This document shows, one piece after another, positions 27,848 through 37,447 of a DNA stretch of 63,890 nt (its first letter is position 1; every line of letters begins with the position of its first letter). The translations under genes were made by a program, and so were the position numbers. A model generated the notes under the pieces. That model did no database searches. It worked only from the letters and a program-made list of their open reading frames with translations, and was not told where the DNA came from. Location of the stretch: NCBI GenBank assembly GCA_020048405.1, contig JAIFMP010000115.1:1-63890 (forward strand), written 5' to 3'. The DNA comes from Hydrogenophaga sp. Lineage in GTDB: Bacteria > Pseudomonadota > Gammaproteobacteria > Burkholderiales > Burkholderiaceae_C.

Positions 27848-27916
27848 GTGGGATGCCCGAAAAGGAGTATTTAAATAGCTTGAAACCCATACCAATCATG
27901 CGGCAGAGGCATTTTT

Positions 27917-28792
27917 TTATACAAATTCACCTTCACGCAGCCATTTGGTGGCCACCCACTTTTCGCCGGCCAGCACGGGCGCACCGCCGTGCAGCGTCTG
28001 GGTGGTGGGGTGGGGACGGTCGTAGCTGAAAAACACGGCGTTGCCGCGCTGCGCGGCCACGGCCAGGCCCACGTCGGGGAAGGTGGTGGCGCCGCCTTGT
28101 GTGGGCGTGTTCAGGTACATCACCAATGTGCCCACGCGTTGGCCACCACGCTTCAAGATGGTGGCAGAGCCGGGAGCTTCGGGGTCGAAATAGTCGTAGT
28201 GCGGCTTGTACTGCGCACCCGGCTGGTAGTGCAATACTTGCAGGCCCTCACCGTTTTCCAGCGGCCAGCGCAGCAGGCGAGCAATGCGGCTCTCGATGTT
28301 GGAGATCAGTTCTGACTCGCCGCGCCTGAAGAACATGCCGTTGCTGGTGCGGTCGGCGTTGACAGCCTCGCCACCCGTTTGGACTTCCACGGTGAGGGAG
28401 CGCGCCAGCCTGGGCTGGGCGGTGGCCACCAGCGCGTCGCATTCACCATCGCTCAAAAAGCCGCCAAACACCACCACCCGAGGGCTCGCCAGAGTGAGCA
28501 ACACACTCACCCGGCGGTCCCCCAGGTCGATCACGCTGGGGGCTGTCGCCATATCGGGCTCAGGCACCACAGGCGTGGTACGGGGTGACTGAGACCCCAC
28601 TGGTACCACGGTGGCAGGGTTCACGCCGTGTTCGCTGAGGTGCTGAGCCAGGGTGGTTTCCAGGGCATCCAGTGCAACGTCTTCCTGCCAGCCAGACGTG
28701 CACATGGACTGGAGCACGGTTTCGGGCGCGTGGCCAGCCACCACCTGGTCAACGATCCAGCGGCGCAATTCGGGGGTGATGACTTGGGTCAT
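27917..28792 (-). CDS. Prolyl 4-hydroxylase-like 2-oxoglutarate/Fe(II) oxygenase
   Basis: 291 residues. The C-terminal two thirds form the P4H catalytic domain. The HxD...H iron facial triad is seen in YKPHYDYFDPEA and HPTTQTLHGGAPVLAGEKW, the last also holding the 2-oxoglutarate-binding Lys. The N-terminal 75 residues are a helical segment with no recognised function. Bacterial enzymes of this type hydroxylate proline residues in a few proteins, for example EF-Tu. Fifteen bases separate it from yaaA, so the two may be cotranscribed. Confidence 0.82.
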   Translation of the reverse strand: MTQVITPELRRWIVDQVVAGHAPETVLQSMCTSGWQEDVALDALETTLAQHLSEHGVNPATVVPVGSQSPRTTPVVPEPDMATAPSVIDLGDRRVSVLLTLASPRVVVFGGFLSDGECDALVATAQPRLARSLTVEVQTGGEAVNADRTSNGMFFRRGESELISNIESRIARLLRWPLENGEGLQVLHYQPGAQYKPHYDYFDPEAPGSATILKRGGQRVGTLVMYLNTPTQGGATTFPDVGLAVAAQRGNAVFFSYDRPHPTTQTLHGGAPVLAGEKWVATKWLREGEFV

Positions 28793-28806
28793 GTGTGTAA
28801 AAAGGC

Positions 28807-29589
28807 TCAGGCAGGTGTTCGGTCCCTGCGAAACACCAGCTTGTCTGTGGTGGACAGGGCTGGCACAAATGCGTAACCGTCGGCAGTGAAGCTGGTCAAC
28901 GCCTGCGGCGTGGCGGCACGGGTTTGAATGGCGTGGCGCACCATGAGGCCTCGTGCCCGCTTGGCCATGAAGCTGATGACTTTGTACTGCCCGCCGCCCC
29001 GGTGTTCTTCAAACACACAGCTCACCACGCGGGGTTTGAGGGTTTTCTGGTCCACGGCCTTGAAGTATTCCTCGCTGGCCAGGTTGATGACCACGGGCGA
29101 CGCATCGGCCTGGGCGCGCTGGTTCAGGTAGTCGGCAATCTGGCTGCCCCAGAAGCGGTACAGGTTGTTCCCTTTGGCGGTGGCCAGGCGGGTGCCCATT
29201 TCCAGGCGGTAGGGCTGCATCAGGTCCAGCGGGCGCAACACGCCATACAGCCCGCTGAGGATGCACAGGTGCTGCTGCGCCCAGTCCAGCTCGGCTTCGG
29301 TCAGGGTTTTGGCGCTCAGGCCGTCGTACACGTCGCCGTTGAAGGCCAGCACGGCCTGTTTGGCATTGCCGGGGGTGAAGCGTGGCGTCCAGGCCTGGTA
29401 GCGGCCCACATTCAAGCCAGCGAGTGGGTCGCTCAGATCCATGAGCGTGGCCACCTCCTGCGGGGATTTGTGCTTCAGCACGTCGATCAACTCGGTCGCC
29501 TGCTGCACAAACAGGGGCTGCGTGTGGGTGGCAACGGTGGGCGGGGTGTCGTAATCCAGCGCCTTGGCAGGGGAAATGAGAAACAGCAT
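28807..29589 (-). CDS. yaaA: YaaA/DUF328 peroxide stress protein
   Basis: 260 residues, close to the 257 of E. coli YaaA. MLFLISPAKALDYDTPP opens the protein, with FNGDVYDGLSAKTL, LSGLYGVLRPLDLMQPYRLE and the C-terminal KVISFMAKRARGLMVR. YaaA lowers free iron and protects against hydrogen peroxide. The ATG at 29589 was chosen because the family starts exactly there. It is divergent from ohrR-ohr, another peroxide defence unit. Confidence 0.9.
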   Translation of the reverse strand: MLFLISPAKALDYDTPPTVATHTQPLFVQQATELIDVLKHKSPQEVATLMDLSDPLAGLNVGRYQAWTPRFTPGNAKQAVLAFNGDVYDGLSAKTLTEAELDWAQQHLCILSGLYGVLRPLDLMQPYRLEMGTRLATAKGNNLYRFWGSQIADYLNQRAQADASPVVINLASEEYFKAVDQKTLKPRVVSCVFEEHRGGGQYKVISFMAKRARGLMVRHAIQTRAATPQALTSFTADGYAFVPALSTTDKLVFRRDRTPA

Positions 29590-29686
29590 GCGCCGGATTT
29601 TGGCACGCAGGCCCCCTGCCTTCTGAGTAACCGTTGGCCCTATCCCCTTCAAAAAGCAAGGGGCTTTCCCACGCTATTTCAATTGC

Positions 29687-29703
29687 ACACAATTAAATTG
29701 TGT
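29687..29703. promoter_or_regulatory. OhrR operator
   Basis: ACACAATTAAATTGTGT is a perfect 17-base dyad with a central A. It resembles known OhrR operators built from TACAATT/AATTGTA half sites. It ends 11 bases before the ohrR ATG and lies in the yaaA-ohrR divergent gap, so OhrR could repress ohrR-ohr and perhaps influence yaaA. Confidence 0.7.
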
Positions 29704-29714
29704 AACATTCAAAC

Positions 29715-30173
29715 ATGCCAACGTCCACACCCTCACAAACCGCCAACCCCGCACTCAAGTTGGACAACCAACTGTGTTTCGCGGTGTACGCCGCATCGCT
29801 GGCCATGACCAAAGCCTACAAGCCGTTGCTGGGCGCACTGGGCCTGACCTACCCGCAGTACTTGGTGCTGCTGGTGTTGTGGGAGCAAGACGACCGCCCC
29901 GTGACAGAGTTGGGCGAGCGCCTGTTTCTGGACAGCGGCACCCTCACGCCCTTGTTGAAGCGCATGGAGGCCGCCGGTTGGGTGCAGCGCCAGCGCAGCA
30001 CGCAAGACGCTGCGGGCTTGGACCTGCGCGGGGAAGCTTCCTGCATTCCCTTGCAGATGGCCTCCCGGGCTGCGTGCAGTGCCTCCGAACTGGCCCGCCT
30101 GACCGCTGAGCTGCACTCACTTCGCCAAAACTTGTTGTCTGCCCCCCCTGTTTTTTCAACCCCTGAACCTTGA
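29715..30173 (+). CDS. ohrR: MarR family organic hydroperoxide sensor OhrR
   Basis: 152 residues. The redox-sensing Cys lies in [13 protein letters not shown] (Cys21), and the winged helix follows ([40 protein letters not shown]). After QRQRSTQD the usual wing sequence of about 11-13 residues (E-R-x-V then L-T-x-x-G) is missing, and the protein jumps to a segment resembling the C-terminal dimer helix. The frame stays open, so this may be an in-frame deletion in the DNA-binding wing. OhrR represses ohr until oxidised by organic peroxides. Confidence 0.8.
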   Translation: MPTSTPSQTANPALKLDNQLCFAVYAASLAMTKAYKPLLGALGLTYPQYLVLLVLWEQDDRPVTELGERLFLDSGTLTPLLKRMEAAGWVQRQRSTQDAAGLDLRGEASCIPLQMASRAACSASELARLTAELHSLRQNLLSAPPVFSTPEP

Positions 30174-30181
30174 AAGCGTCC

Positions 30182-30610
30182 ATGGCCACCTCTCTCGACA
30201 AAGTGCTTTACACCGCCGTTGCAACCACCACCGGAGGCCGCGACGGCCGCTCCACCAGCAGCGACGGCTTGCTGGACGTGAAACTCGCGCCCCCCAAAGA
30301 ACTGGGCGGCGCAGGTGGCGCCACCAACCCCGAGCAGCTGTTTGCCGCTGGCTATTCCGCCTGCTTCTTGGGCGCGATGAAGCACGTGGCGGGCATGAAG
30401 AAGGTGGCCGTGCCCGCCGACACCACCATCACCGCCAGCGTGGGCATTGGCCCCATTCCACAGGGCTTTGGCATCAACGCCAAGCTGGTGGTGTCACTGC
30501 CCGGCATGGACCGCGCTGCAGCCCAGGCCCTGATCGACGCCGCCCACCAGGTGTGCCCTTACTCCAACGCCACACGCGGCAACATCGACGTGGTGCTGGA
30601 ACTGGCCTGA
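30182..30610 (+). CDS. ohr: Organic hydroperoxide resistance protein Ohr
   Basis: 142 residues of the Ohr/OsmC family, Ohr branch. It starts [17 protein letters not shown]. The two peroxidatic cysteines appear in [14 protein letters not shown] and [14 protein letters not shown]. Ohr reduces organic hydroperoxides with lipoyl-thiol electrons. It follows ohrR by 8 bases in the same transcript. Confidence 0.93.
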   Translation: MATSLDKVLYTAVATTTGGRDGRSTSSDGLLDVKLAPPKELGGAGGATNPEQLFAAGYSACFLGAMKHVAGMKKVAVPADTTITASVGIGPIPQGFGINAKLVVSLPGMDRAAAQALIDAAHQVCPYSNATRGNIDVVLELA

Positions 30611-31353
30611 TGCCCGCCCCTGCGGGCCACCGCAGGCCCACAATGCGCCCACGAACACCTGGTGGCCATCGACAAGCCACCGGGCCTGCTGGTGCACCGC
30701 ACCGGGCTGGACGCAGGCGAAACCCGGTTTGCCATGCAACTGCTGCGCGACCAACTGGGCCGGCACGTGTGGCCGGTGCACCGGCTGGACAAAGGCACCA
30801 GCGGCGTGCTGCTGTTTGCGCTGGACGCGGACACCGCCCGCCTGATGGGCCAGGCATTCGAGCAAGGCCACGGCTTGCACAAAACCTACCAGGCCGTGGT
30901 GCGTGGCTGGCCCGCCGATGCAGGCGAGATCGACCACCCGCTGCGCCGCCTGCCAGACGACAGCCGCGATGCACACGGCCAACGCGAGCTGGTGCAAACC
31001 GCCCACACCCGCTACCGCACCATGGCCAGGTTCACCCTGCCCATTCCCCAAGACCCACACCCCGGCACCCGGCTGGCCCGCGTGGCCCTGCAACCCCTCA
31101 CCGGGCGGCGGCACCAGTTGCGCCGCCACATGAAGCACATCGCCCACCCCATCGTGGGCGATGCCACGCACGGCAAAGGCCCACTCAACCGCGATGTGGC
31201 TGCTCACCTGGGCCTGCAGCGCCTCTGGCTGCACGCCACCGACTGCGCCTGAACCACCCTGTGACCGGCGTGGCACTGGCGCTGCATGCGCCGCTGGGTG
31301 CGGAATGGGCCGCCTGGGATGACACAAACGCAGGTGGCTGTGTGGGCAGTTGA
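30611..31353 (+). pseudogene. RluA/TruC-family pseudouridine synthase, disrupted
   Basis: The catalytic motif HRLDKGTSGVLLF and DKPPGLLVHRTG identify the family. The best N-terminal frame has no ATG. It begins after the ohr stop, and only a GTG at 30662 precedes DKPPG, which cuts off the usual first strand. Near the end the frame stops at ATDCA-TGA (about 31250). The conserved tail HPVTGVALALHAPLG runs in another frame to 31353, which fits one lost base. TruC modifies U65 of tRNA. The function of this copy is doubtful. Confidence 0.7.
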
Positions 31354-31430
31354 CGGCGCTTCGTAAAATCGCGGGTTGTTCATTCCACAGCCGCCGGCAC
31401 CGCCCGCGTGCCCAGCCAGAGATTTTTGCC

Positions 31431-34418
31431 ATGTCCGAAGCCACCCCGTCCAACGCAGTGCCTGCACAGCCCGGCCTGAATTCGCTTTCCAAGTCGTTCG
31501 AACCCTCGGCGCTGGAAGCCCACTGGGGCCCCGAATGGGAGCAGCGCGGCTACGGGGCACGGGTGAGCCGCAGGCCGACGCGCCGGCTTTCGCCATCCAA
31601 CTGCCACCGCCCAACGTGACGGGCACGCTGCACATGGGCCACGCGTTCAACCAGACCATCATGGACAGCCTCACGCGCTACCACCGCATGGCCGGGTTCA
31701 ATACCGTGTGGGTGCCGGGCACCGACCATGCAGGCATTGCCACACAAATCGTGGTGGAACGCCAGTTGCAGGCCCAAGGCATCAGCCGCCACGACATGGG
31801 CCCCACACCCGCCGAAGCGCGCAAAAACTTCGTGTCCAAGGTGTGGGAATGGAAGGAACAGAGCGGCAACACCATCACCACGCAAATGCGCCGCATGGGC
31901 GACAGCGTGGACTGGGGGCGCGAGTACTTCACCATGGACGAGAAGTTGAGCAAGGTCGTCACCCAGACCTTTGTGAAGCTTTACGAACAAGGCCTGATTT
32001 ACCGTGGCAAACGCCTGGTCAACTGGGACCCGGTGCTGAAAAGCGCTGTGTCCGACCTGGAGGTGGAAAGCACCGAGGCCAACGGCTTCATGCACTACAT
32101 CACCTACCCGTTTGCCGATGGGCCTCAAATGATTGACGGCGTGCTGCAACGCGGCATGACCATTGCCACCACCCGCCCAGAGACCATGCTGGCCGACGGC
32201 GCGCTGGCTGTGCACCCTGAAGACGACCGTTACAAACACCTGCTGGGCAAGTTGGTGGACCTGCCGCTGTGCGACCGCCGCATTCCCATCATTGCCGACG
32301 ACTTTGTGGATCGCGAGTTCGGCTCCGGCTGCGTGAAGATCACCGGCGCACACGACTTCAATGACTACGCCTGCGCCCAGCGCCACGGCATTCCGCTGAT
32401 CAATCAACGAGGACGGCCCTGCCGCCTACCAGGGCATGGACCGCTTCGTGGCCCGCAAGGCCGTGCTGGCCGACCTGGAAGCCCAAGGCTTTTTGCAGGA
32501 AGTGAAGCCCCACAAACTGATGCTGCCCATGTGCGCCCGCACCGGCCAGGTGGTGGAACCCATGCTGACCGACCAGTGGTTTGTGGCCATGAACAAGGTG
32601 TCTGACCAGGACCCCACGGGCAAAAGCATCGCCCAAAAGGCCATTGACGCCGTGCACAGCGGCCAGGTCAGCTTTGTGCCCGAAAACTGGATCAACACCT
32701 ACAACCAGTGGATGAACAACATCCAGGACTGGTGCATCAGCCGCCAGCTGTGGTGGGGCCACCAGATTCCCGCCTGGTACGGCGAAAACGGTCAGTTTTA
32801 TGTAGCTGAAAACGCAGAACAGGCAAGCGTCAAGGCACAAAAAGATGGCTATTCTGGCCCACTGACCCGCGATGAAGACGTGCTCGACACCTGGTACTCC
32901 AGCGCGCTCGTACCGTTTTCCACAATGGGCTGGCCCGAAGCTGATGCCGGAATGGGTGGGTTGTCCGGCTCTGGCGATTTGGTGAGCGAAGCGAGTATGA
33001 GCCAGACCGGGCAGCCCGCCCATTCCGGCAACAGCGACTACGACCTCTACCTCCCCAGCACGGTCCTGGTCACCGGCTACGACATCATCTTTTTCTGGGT
33101 CGCCCGGATGATCATGATGACCACGCACTTCACCGGCAAAGTGCCGTTCAAGCACGTCTACATCCACGGCCTGGTGCGCGACTCGCAGGGCAAGAAAATG
33201 AGCAAGTCCGAGGGCAACGTGCTCGACCCCGTGGACCTGATCGACGGCATTGCCCTGGCCCCCCTGCTCGACAAACGCACCACCGGCCTGCGCAAGCCCG
33301 AAACCGCCCCCAAGGTGCGCAAAGACACCGAAAAAGAATTCCCCGAAGGCATTCCTGCGTACGGTGCCGACGCGCTGCGCTTCACCTTCGCCGCGCTGGC
33401 ATCCTTGGGCCGCAGCATCAACTTCGACAGCAAGCGCTGCGAGGGCTACCGCAACTTCTGCAACAAGCTGTGGAACGCCACCCGCTTTGTGCTGATGAAC
33501 TGCGAGGGTCAGGATTGCGGGCTGAAGGAGCACACCAAGGCCGAATGCGAAGTGGGTGGCCCGGTGCACGGGTACTTGAGCTTCAGCCAGCCCGACCGCT
33601 GGATCGTCTCGCGCCTGCAGCGCGTCGAGGCCGAGGTGGCCAAAGGTTTTGCCGAGTACCGCCTGGACAACGTGGCCAACACGATTTACGACTTCGTGTG
33701 GAACGAGTTCTGCGACTGGTACCTGGAAATTGCCAAGGTGCAAATCAACACCGGTGACGCCGCGCAGCAGCGCGCCACACGCCGCACACTCATCCGCACG
33801 CTGGAAACCATCCTCCGCCTGGCACACCCCATCACCCCATTCATCACTGAAGAGCTCTGGCAGAAGGTGGCACCCGTGGCGGGACGCCAGGGCCCATCTG
33901 TCAGCGTGGCCGCCTACCCAGTCAGCCAGCCCGAGCGCATCGACGAGGCGGCAGAGGCCTATGTGGTCAAGCTCAAGTCGGTGGTGGATGCCTGTCGGAA
34001 CCTGCGTGGCGAAATGAGCGTGTCACCCGCCACCCGTCTGCCCCTGTTTGTGGTGGGCGACACGGCCTTCATGACCGGCGCAGCCCCTGTGCTGCAGGCA
34101 CTCGCGAAATTGAATGAAGTGAAGGTGTTTGCCGACGAAGCCAGCTGGGCCGCTGCCGCACAGGCTGCCCCCGTGGCGGTGGTGGGCGAGGCCAAGGTGT
34201 GCCTGTTCATGGAAGTGGATGTGGCCGCCGAAAAGGCACGACTGGGCAAAGAGGTTACTCGCCTGGAAGGCGAAATCGCCAAAGCGCACGGCAAACTGGC
34301 CAACGAGGCCTTTGTTGCCAAGGCACCGGCAGCCGTTCTGGAGCAGGAAAGAAAACGTGTTGCCGATTTCACCGCCACCCTGGCGAAAGTGAAAGAGCAA
34401 TTGGCCCGTCTGGGCTGA
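31431..34418 (+). pseudogene. valS: Valyl-tRNA synthetase gene with two frameshifting deletions
   Basis: Three frames together give a complete ValS. Frame one encodes [20 protein letters not shown]. After about 31550 the frame changes, and [12 protein letters not shown], the HIGH-like [17 protein letters not shown] and DHAGIATQ follow. At about 32403 the usual segment of about 8 residues after RHGIPLIN is missing and the frame changes again. The rest runs to 34418 with the KMSKS motif in [14 protein letters not shown] and a C-terminal coiled coil. The losses are 3k+1 and 3k+2 bases. ValS is essential, so an assembly error or a second copy must be considered. Confidence 0.85.
32946..33029. repeat. 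Palindromic element inserted in frame within valS
   Basis: Arms of 30 and 29 bases (32946-32975 and 33001-33029) are inverted copies with about five differences, separated by a 25-base loop. The outer ends read GCCGGAATGG and CCATTCCGGC. The 84 bases equal 28 codons and add about 28 residues rich in Gly and Ser to ValS between GWPEAD and SDYDLYLPS, where other ValS proteins have a short connection. It looks like a REP- or MITE-like hairpin that keeps the frame. Confidence 0.75.
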
Positions 34419-34463
34419 TGGCGTGTTCAGCCGGGGCAACTGCCCCGGCGGTTCATCCGGACT

Positions 34464-34691
34464 TCAGCGGCGCTTGAGCACTGTGATGTGCTCGCCGCCC
34501 GTGCTTTCCTGGTGAAGCAAGTCGTTGCCCGTCTGTTTGGCAAACGCCTGGAAGTCGCGCACCGAGCCGCCGTCGGTGGCCACAATCTTGAGTGTCTGGC
34601 CACTGACCATGTCAGCCAAAGCCTTTTTGGCTTTGAGGATGGGCAATGGGCAGTTGAGTCCCCGGGCGTCCAATTCTTTGTCGGTTTGCAT
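34464..34691 (-). CDS. tusA: TusA-like sulfur carrier protein
   Basis: 75 residues with the TusA signature LDARGLNCPLPILKAKKAL (active Cys) and the fold's second half IVATDGGSVRDFQAFAKQTG. TusA passes persulfide sulfur for tRNA thiolation and other uses. It lies 54 bases after cysM on the same strand, a sulfur-related pairing. Confidence 0.88.
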   Translation of the reverse strand: MQTDKELDARGLNCPLPILKAKKALADMVSGQTLKIVATDGGSVRDFQAFAKQTGNDLLHQESTGGEHITVLKRR

Positions 34692-34745
34692 GATGTGTCC
34701 TCGAGAGGTGCCGGATTCTACGGGGACGGCGCCCCAGACACGCTC

Positions 34746-35669
34746 TCAGGCCGGAAAAACCCCGGTGGAAAGGTAGCGATCACCTCTGTCGCACACGATG
34801 AACACGATGGTCGCGTTTTCCACCCGCCGCGACACTTCCAGCGCCACATGGCAAGCCCCTGCGGCTGAAATGCCAGCAAAAATGCCCTCCTCCCGTGCCA
34901 TGCGGCGGCACATGTCCTCCGCGTCGGCCTGGCTCACGTACATCAGTTCGTCCACATTGGCCGGGTCGTAGATCTTGGGCAGGTATTCTGTGGGCCACTT
35001 CCGAATGCCAGGAATGCGAGAGCCTTCACTGGGTTGGGCACCGATGATCCTCACCTGTGGGTTCTGGGACTTGAGGAAGCGGGACACGCCGGTGATGGTG
35101 CCAGTGGTGCCCATGGCACTCACGAAGTGCGTGATACGGCCCTGAGTGTCTGCCCATATTTCGGGTCCAGTGGTTTCAAAATGAACCCGCGGGTTGTCGG
35201 CATTGGAAAACTGGTCCAGCACCCTGCCCTTGCCCTGCGCTGCCATTTGGTCTGCCAGGTCACGGGCATATTCCATGCCGCCGCTTTTGGGTGTGAGGAT
35301 GAGTTCAGCCCCAAACGCCTTCATGGTCTGCGCCCGCTCGATGCTGAGGTCCTCCGGCATGATCAGCACCATGCGATAGCCCTTGATCGCCGCAGCCATG
35401 GCCAGAGCGATGCCGGTGTTGCCCGAGGTAGCCTCGATCAGGGTGTCGCCAGGTTTGATGTCGCCCCGCTCTTCTGCGCGTTTGATCATGGACACAGCAG
35501 GTCGGTCCTTCACAGAACCAGCGGGGTTGTTGCCTTCCAGCTTGCCCAGAATGACGTTGCCCCTGGCAGCGCATTCGGCTGCGCCCAATCGCTGCAGAGC
35601 CACCAACGGTGTCTTGCCGATGGCATCTTCCAGTGTGGCGTAACGGACTTGGGGGCTTGAAGCGGTCAT
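34746..35669 (-). CDS. cysM: Cysteine synthase B
   Basis: 307 residues of the PLP fold type II family. LGKLEGNNPAGSVKDRPA contains the PLP Lys, EATSGNTGIALAMAAA the substrate loop, and SAMGTTGTITGVSRFL the phosphate-binding loop. The loop residues fit CysM more than CysK. It makes cysteine, or S-sulfocysteine from thiosulfate. The ATG at 35669 fits the family. An upstream start at 35702 overlaps the tRNA promoter region. Confidence 0.88.
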   Translation of the reverse strand: MTASSPQVRYATLEDAIGKTPLVALQRLGAAECAARGNVILGKLEGNNPAGSVKDRPAVSMIKRAEERGDIKPGDTLIEATSGNTGIALAMAAAIKGYRMVLIMPEDLSIERAQTMKAFGAELILTPKSGGMEYARDLADQMAAQGKGRVLDQFSNADNPRVHFETTGPEIWADTQGRITHFVSAMGTTGTITGVSRFLKSQNPQVRIIGAQPSEGSRIPGIRKWPTEYLPKIYDPANVDELMYVSQADAEDMCRRMAREEGIFAGISAAGACHVALEVSRRVENATIVFIVCDRGDRYLSTGVFPA

Positions 35670-35732
35670 GTTCTGAGGTGTGTGGAAAAACGGGTCTTCC
35701 ACTGTGCCATAATTTCGGTTTTCCAGACGGCT

Positions 35733-35820
35733 GCCGGAGTGGCGAAATTGGTAGACGCAGCAGATTCAAAATCTGCCGGTGCTAAACACCGTGCCGGTTC
35801 GAGTCCGGCCCCCGGCACCA
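35733..35820 (+). tRNA. tRNA-Leu (anticodon CAA)
   Basis: An 88-base tRNA with acceptor GCCGGAG/CCCCGGC (one A-C mismatch) and D-arm GGCGAAATTGGTAGACGC. The anticodon stem GCAGA/TCTGC holds loop TTCAAAA. A long class II variable arm follows, then T-arm GCCGGTTCGAGTCCGGC and an encoded CCA. It closely resembles E. coli tRNA-Leu(CAA). An integrative element follows directly. Confidence 0.95.
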
Positions 35821-35863
35821 CTTAGAGTAATTCATAGTGGTTTACAGCAGCAGTCAAGAGTAG

Positions 35864-35887
35864 AGCGCCCTAGTGGCGCTTTTTCTT
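35864..35887 (+). terminator. Terminator downstream of tRNA-Leu
   Basis: Stem AGCGCC/GGCGCT followed by TTTTCTTT. A similar stem with the same GGCGCTTTTTCTTTG end lies beyond the element at 45580-45615 and may be the original tRNA terminator. Confidence 0.65.
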
Positions 35888-35939
35888 TGGGTTATCCTCT
35901 GCGCACAAAATCCCGCACGGATTCCCGCAGGAGTAGAGA

Positions 35940-36509
35940 GTGGCCTACATCAGAAAACTGGCAAGCGGCTGGCGCGCCGAAGTGCAGAAGCACGGCAGCC
36001 GGGCCAGCAAAGTGTTGCCCACAAAGCGCGAAGCTCAGGCTTGGGCGCTTGAGCAGGAGGCAAAAGCCGGGTCACTGTCCAAGGGCTGGCGCACTTTTGA
36101 CGAAGCCGCGATCAAGTATGAAAAGGAAGTGTCCGTCAAGAAAGACGGCAAGGTGTGGGAAGCCCGCCGCCTGGGCGTGATGCGGGATCACTTTGCGGGA
36201 AAGCCCCTCGGTGCCATTGACGCGCCAGACATCGCAGCATGGCGCGATTGGCGGTTGCAGACGGTCAGTGGCTCAACCGTCCTGCGAGAAACCAACCTGC
36301 TGAAGCACATCTTTCACACCGCGAGGGATGAGTGGAGATGGATGGAGCATGACCCGTTCAGGGGCGTGAAGCTGCCCAAGGAAAACGCCCCACGAACCGC
36401 GCTGTGGGGCTGGCGTGAGATTCGCCGTGTCCTGCGGGCCGGTCAGCAGTCAGGCGGGAAAACGGCTGAAGTCGCTGTCGCGTTTCACATTTCGTTGCGC
36501 ACAGCCATG
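35940..36509 (+). pseudogene. Tyrosine integrase, 5' fragment
   Basis: About 190 codons from a GTG with AGGAG upstream. The arm-binding start MAYIRKLASGWRAEVQKHG and the SAM-like core-binding domain (AIDAPDIAAWRDWRLQTVSG, LLKHIFHTARDEWRWMEHDP) are intact. The catalytic domain breaks off right at the first catalytic Arg region (HISLRTAM). Beyond about 36510 the frame continues only into antisense terL/terS sequence. The protein cannot be an active recombinase. Confidence 0.8.
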
Positions 36510-36557
36510 GGTGTGAATCCAATCCGCATTTCGCTTTGCCCGAGCAGACAACTTCAT
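36510..36557 (-). pseudogene. Terminase large subunit, first 16 codons only
   Basis: An ATG overlaps the terS stop codon as ATGA, the usual terS-terL coupling, and the frame reads MKLSARAKRNADWIHT before it meets the integrase fragment. The identification rests on position and coupling, since the stub is too short for family recognition. Confidence 0.45.
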
Positions 36558-37003
36558 ACGTTGATCGCCAACTCCCAAGGCTTTCTGCCCTTCGGAGCAT
36601 TGATTTGTGACCGCGCAACCGTCTGCTGGTCGATGGCTTGGCGCGTGATGCGCAAGCGAGTCGCCAAACTGGACGCAGCTCGACCTTCACGCTCGTTCAT
36701 GGCAAGCAAACGGTCATACCGTTTCAGACCTTCTTCGTCGGCCAGCCATGCGCGGTCAAAGTTTGCGAGTTCGTCAGCCAGGATGCGTGAATGCACCACA
36801 TGGCGGCAATAAAGCTCCAACAGCGGCGCGTAGGTATCCGTGAATGCTGATGCGGGTTGATCATTGACAACCTGAGCCCATACCGACTGCTCCGCATCAC
36901 TTAGGTGCGTAGGCGCGGCCAATCGTTGCGACGAAACAGCGGGGGCTTGAAGCGCCACTGCCGCTAGGCTGGCGGCAGATTTACGTCCTCTTGCGGTTGC
37001 CAT
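36554..37003 (-). CDS. Phage terminase small subunit, P27 family
   Basis: 149 residues with the P27-type pattern: basic N-terminus (MATARGRKSAASLA), PTHLSDAEQSVWAQVVND, YCRHVVHSRILADELANF and the C-terminal helix ASSLATRLRITRQAIDQQ. It would recognise phage DNA for packaging. With terL reduced to a stub and no head genes, it has no obvious use now. An HNH gene upstream is the usual neighbour. Confidence 0.8.
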   Translation of the reverse strand: MATARGRKSAASLAAVALQAPAVSSQRLAAPTHLSDAEQSVWAQVVNDQPASAFTDTYAPLLELYCRHVVHSRILADELANFDRAWLADEEGLKRYDRLLAMNEREGRAASSLATRLRITRQAIDQQTVARSQINAPKGRKPWELAINV

Positions 37004-37121
37004 TGTTCGCTCCGTTTAAATGTGCCTATTTTTTGAGCACCTTTTTTGGTTAGGCTTTGAAAAGCGAGTGGGACAGGGCGGTCTAGGGTCAAAAGCCCCA
37101 AAGATGCGGATACCCCCCACC

Positions 37122-37433
37122 CTACATAGGCCACCCATCAACGCCTGTCTCGGTTCGTTGGGCTAAGCCACGCTCGATGCGCTGCTTGTCAGAGTCATGG
37201 TGCGGCTTGCACAGTGCTTGCCAGTTGGCCTCATCCCAGAACAGCGTCTGGTCACCCTTGTGTGGCGTGATGTGGTCAACCACCTCGGCCCGTGTCACCT
37301 TGTCTGGGAGACACATCACACACAGTGGATGCATCTGCAAGAAACGTTTGCGGGCTTTCTGCCATGCGTAGTTGTAACCACGCTCCGAGCTACTGCCCGT
37401 GGCTGTGCGCCAGCTTGGTTGCTTTTGATTCAT
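37122..37433 (-). CDS. Phage HNH endonuclease
   Basis: 103 residues with the HNH fold: HPLCVMCLPDKVTRAEVVDH, then WDEANWQALCKPHHDSD. Such proteins sit beside terminase genes and assist genome cleavage in packaging. The start at 37433 is an ATG just behind the minus-strand terminator at 37448-37472. Confidence 0.88.
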   Translation of the reverse strand: MNQKQPSWRTATGSSSERGYNYAWQKARKRFLQMHPLCVMCLPDKVTRAEVVDHITPHKGDQTLFWDEANWQALCKPHHDSDKQRIERGLAQRTETGVDGWPM

Positions 37434-37447
37434 GGTGATCAGAAAGC

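Noticed and set aside
27848..27916. preQ1 riboswitch before queF
   Set aside because: The 69-base gap lacks a recognisable preQ1 aptamer pattern (C-rich loop with A-rich tail).
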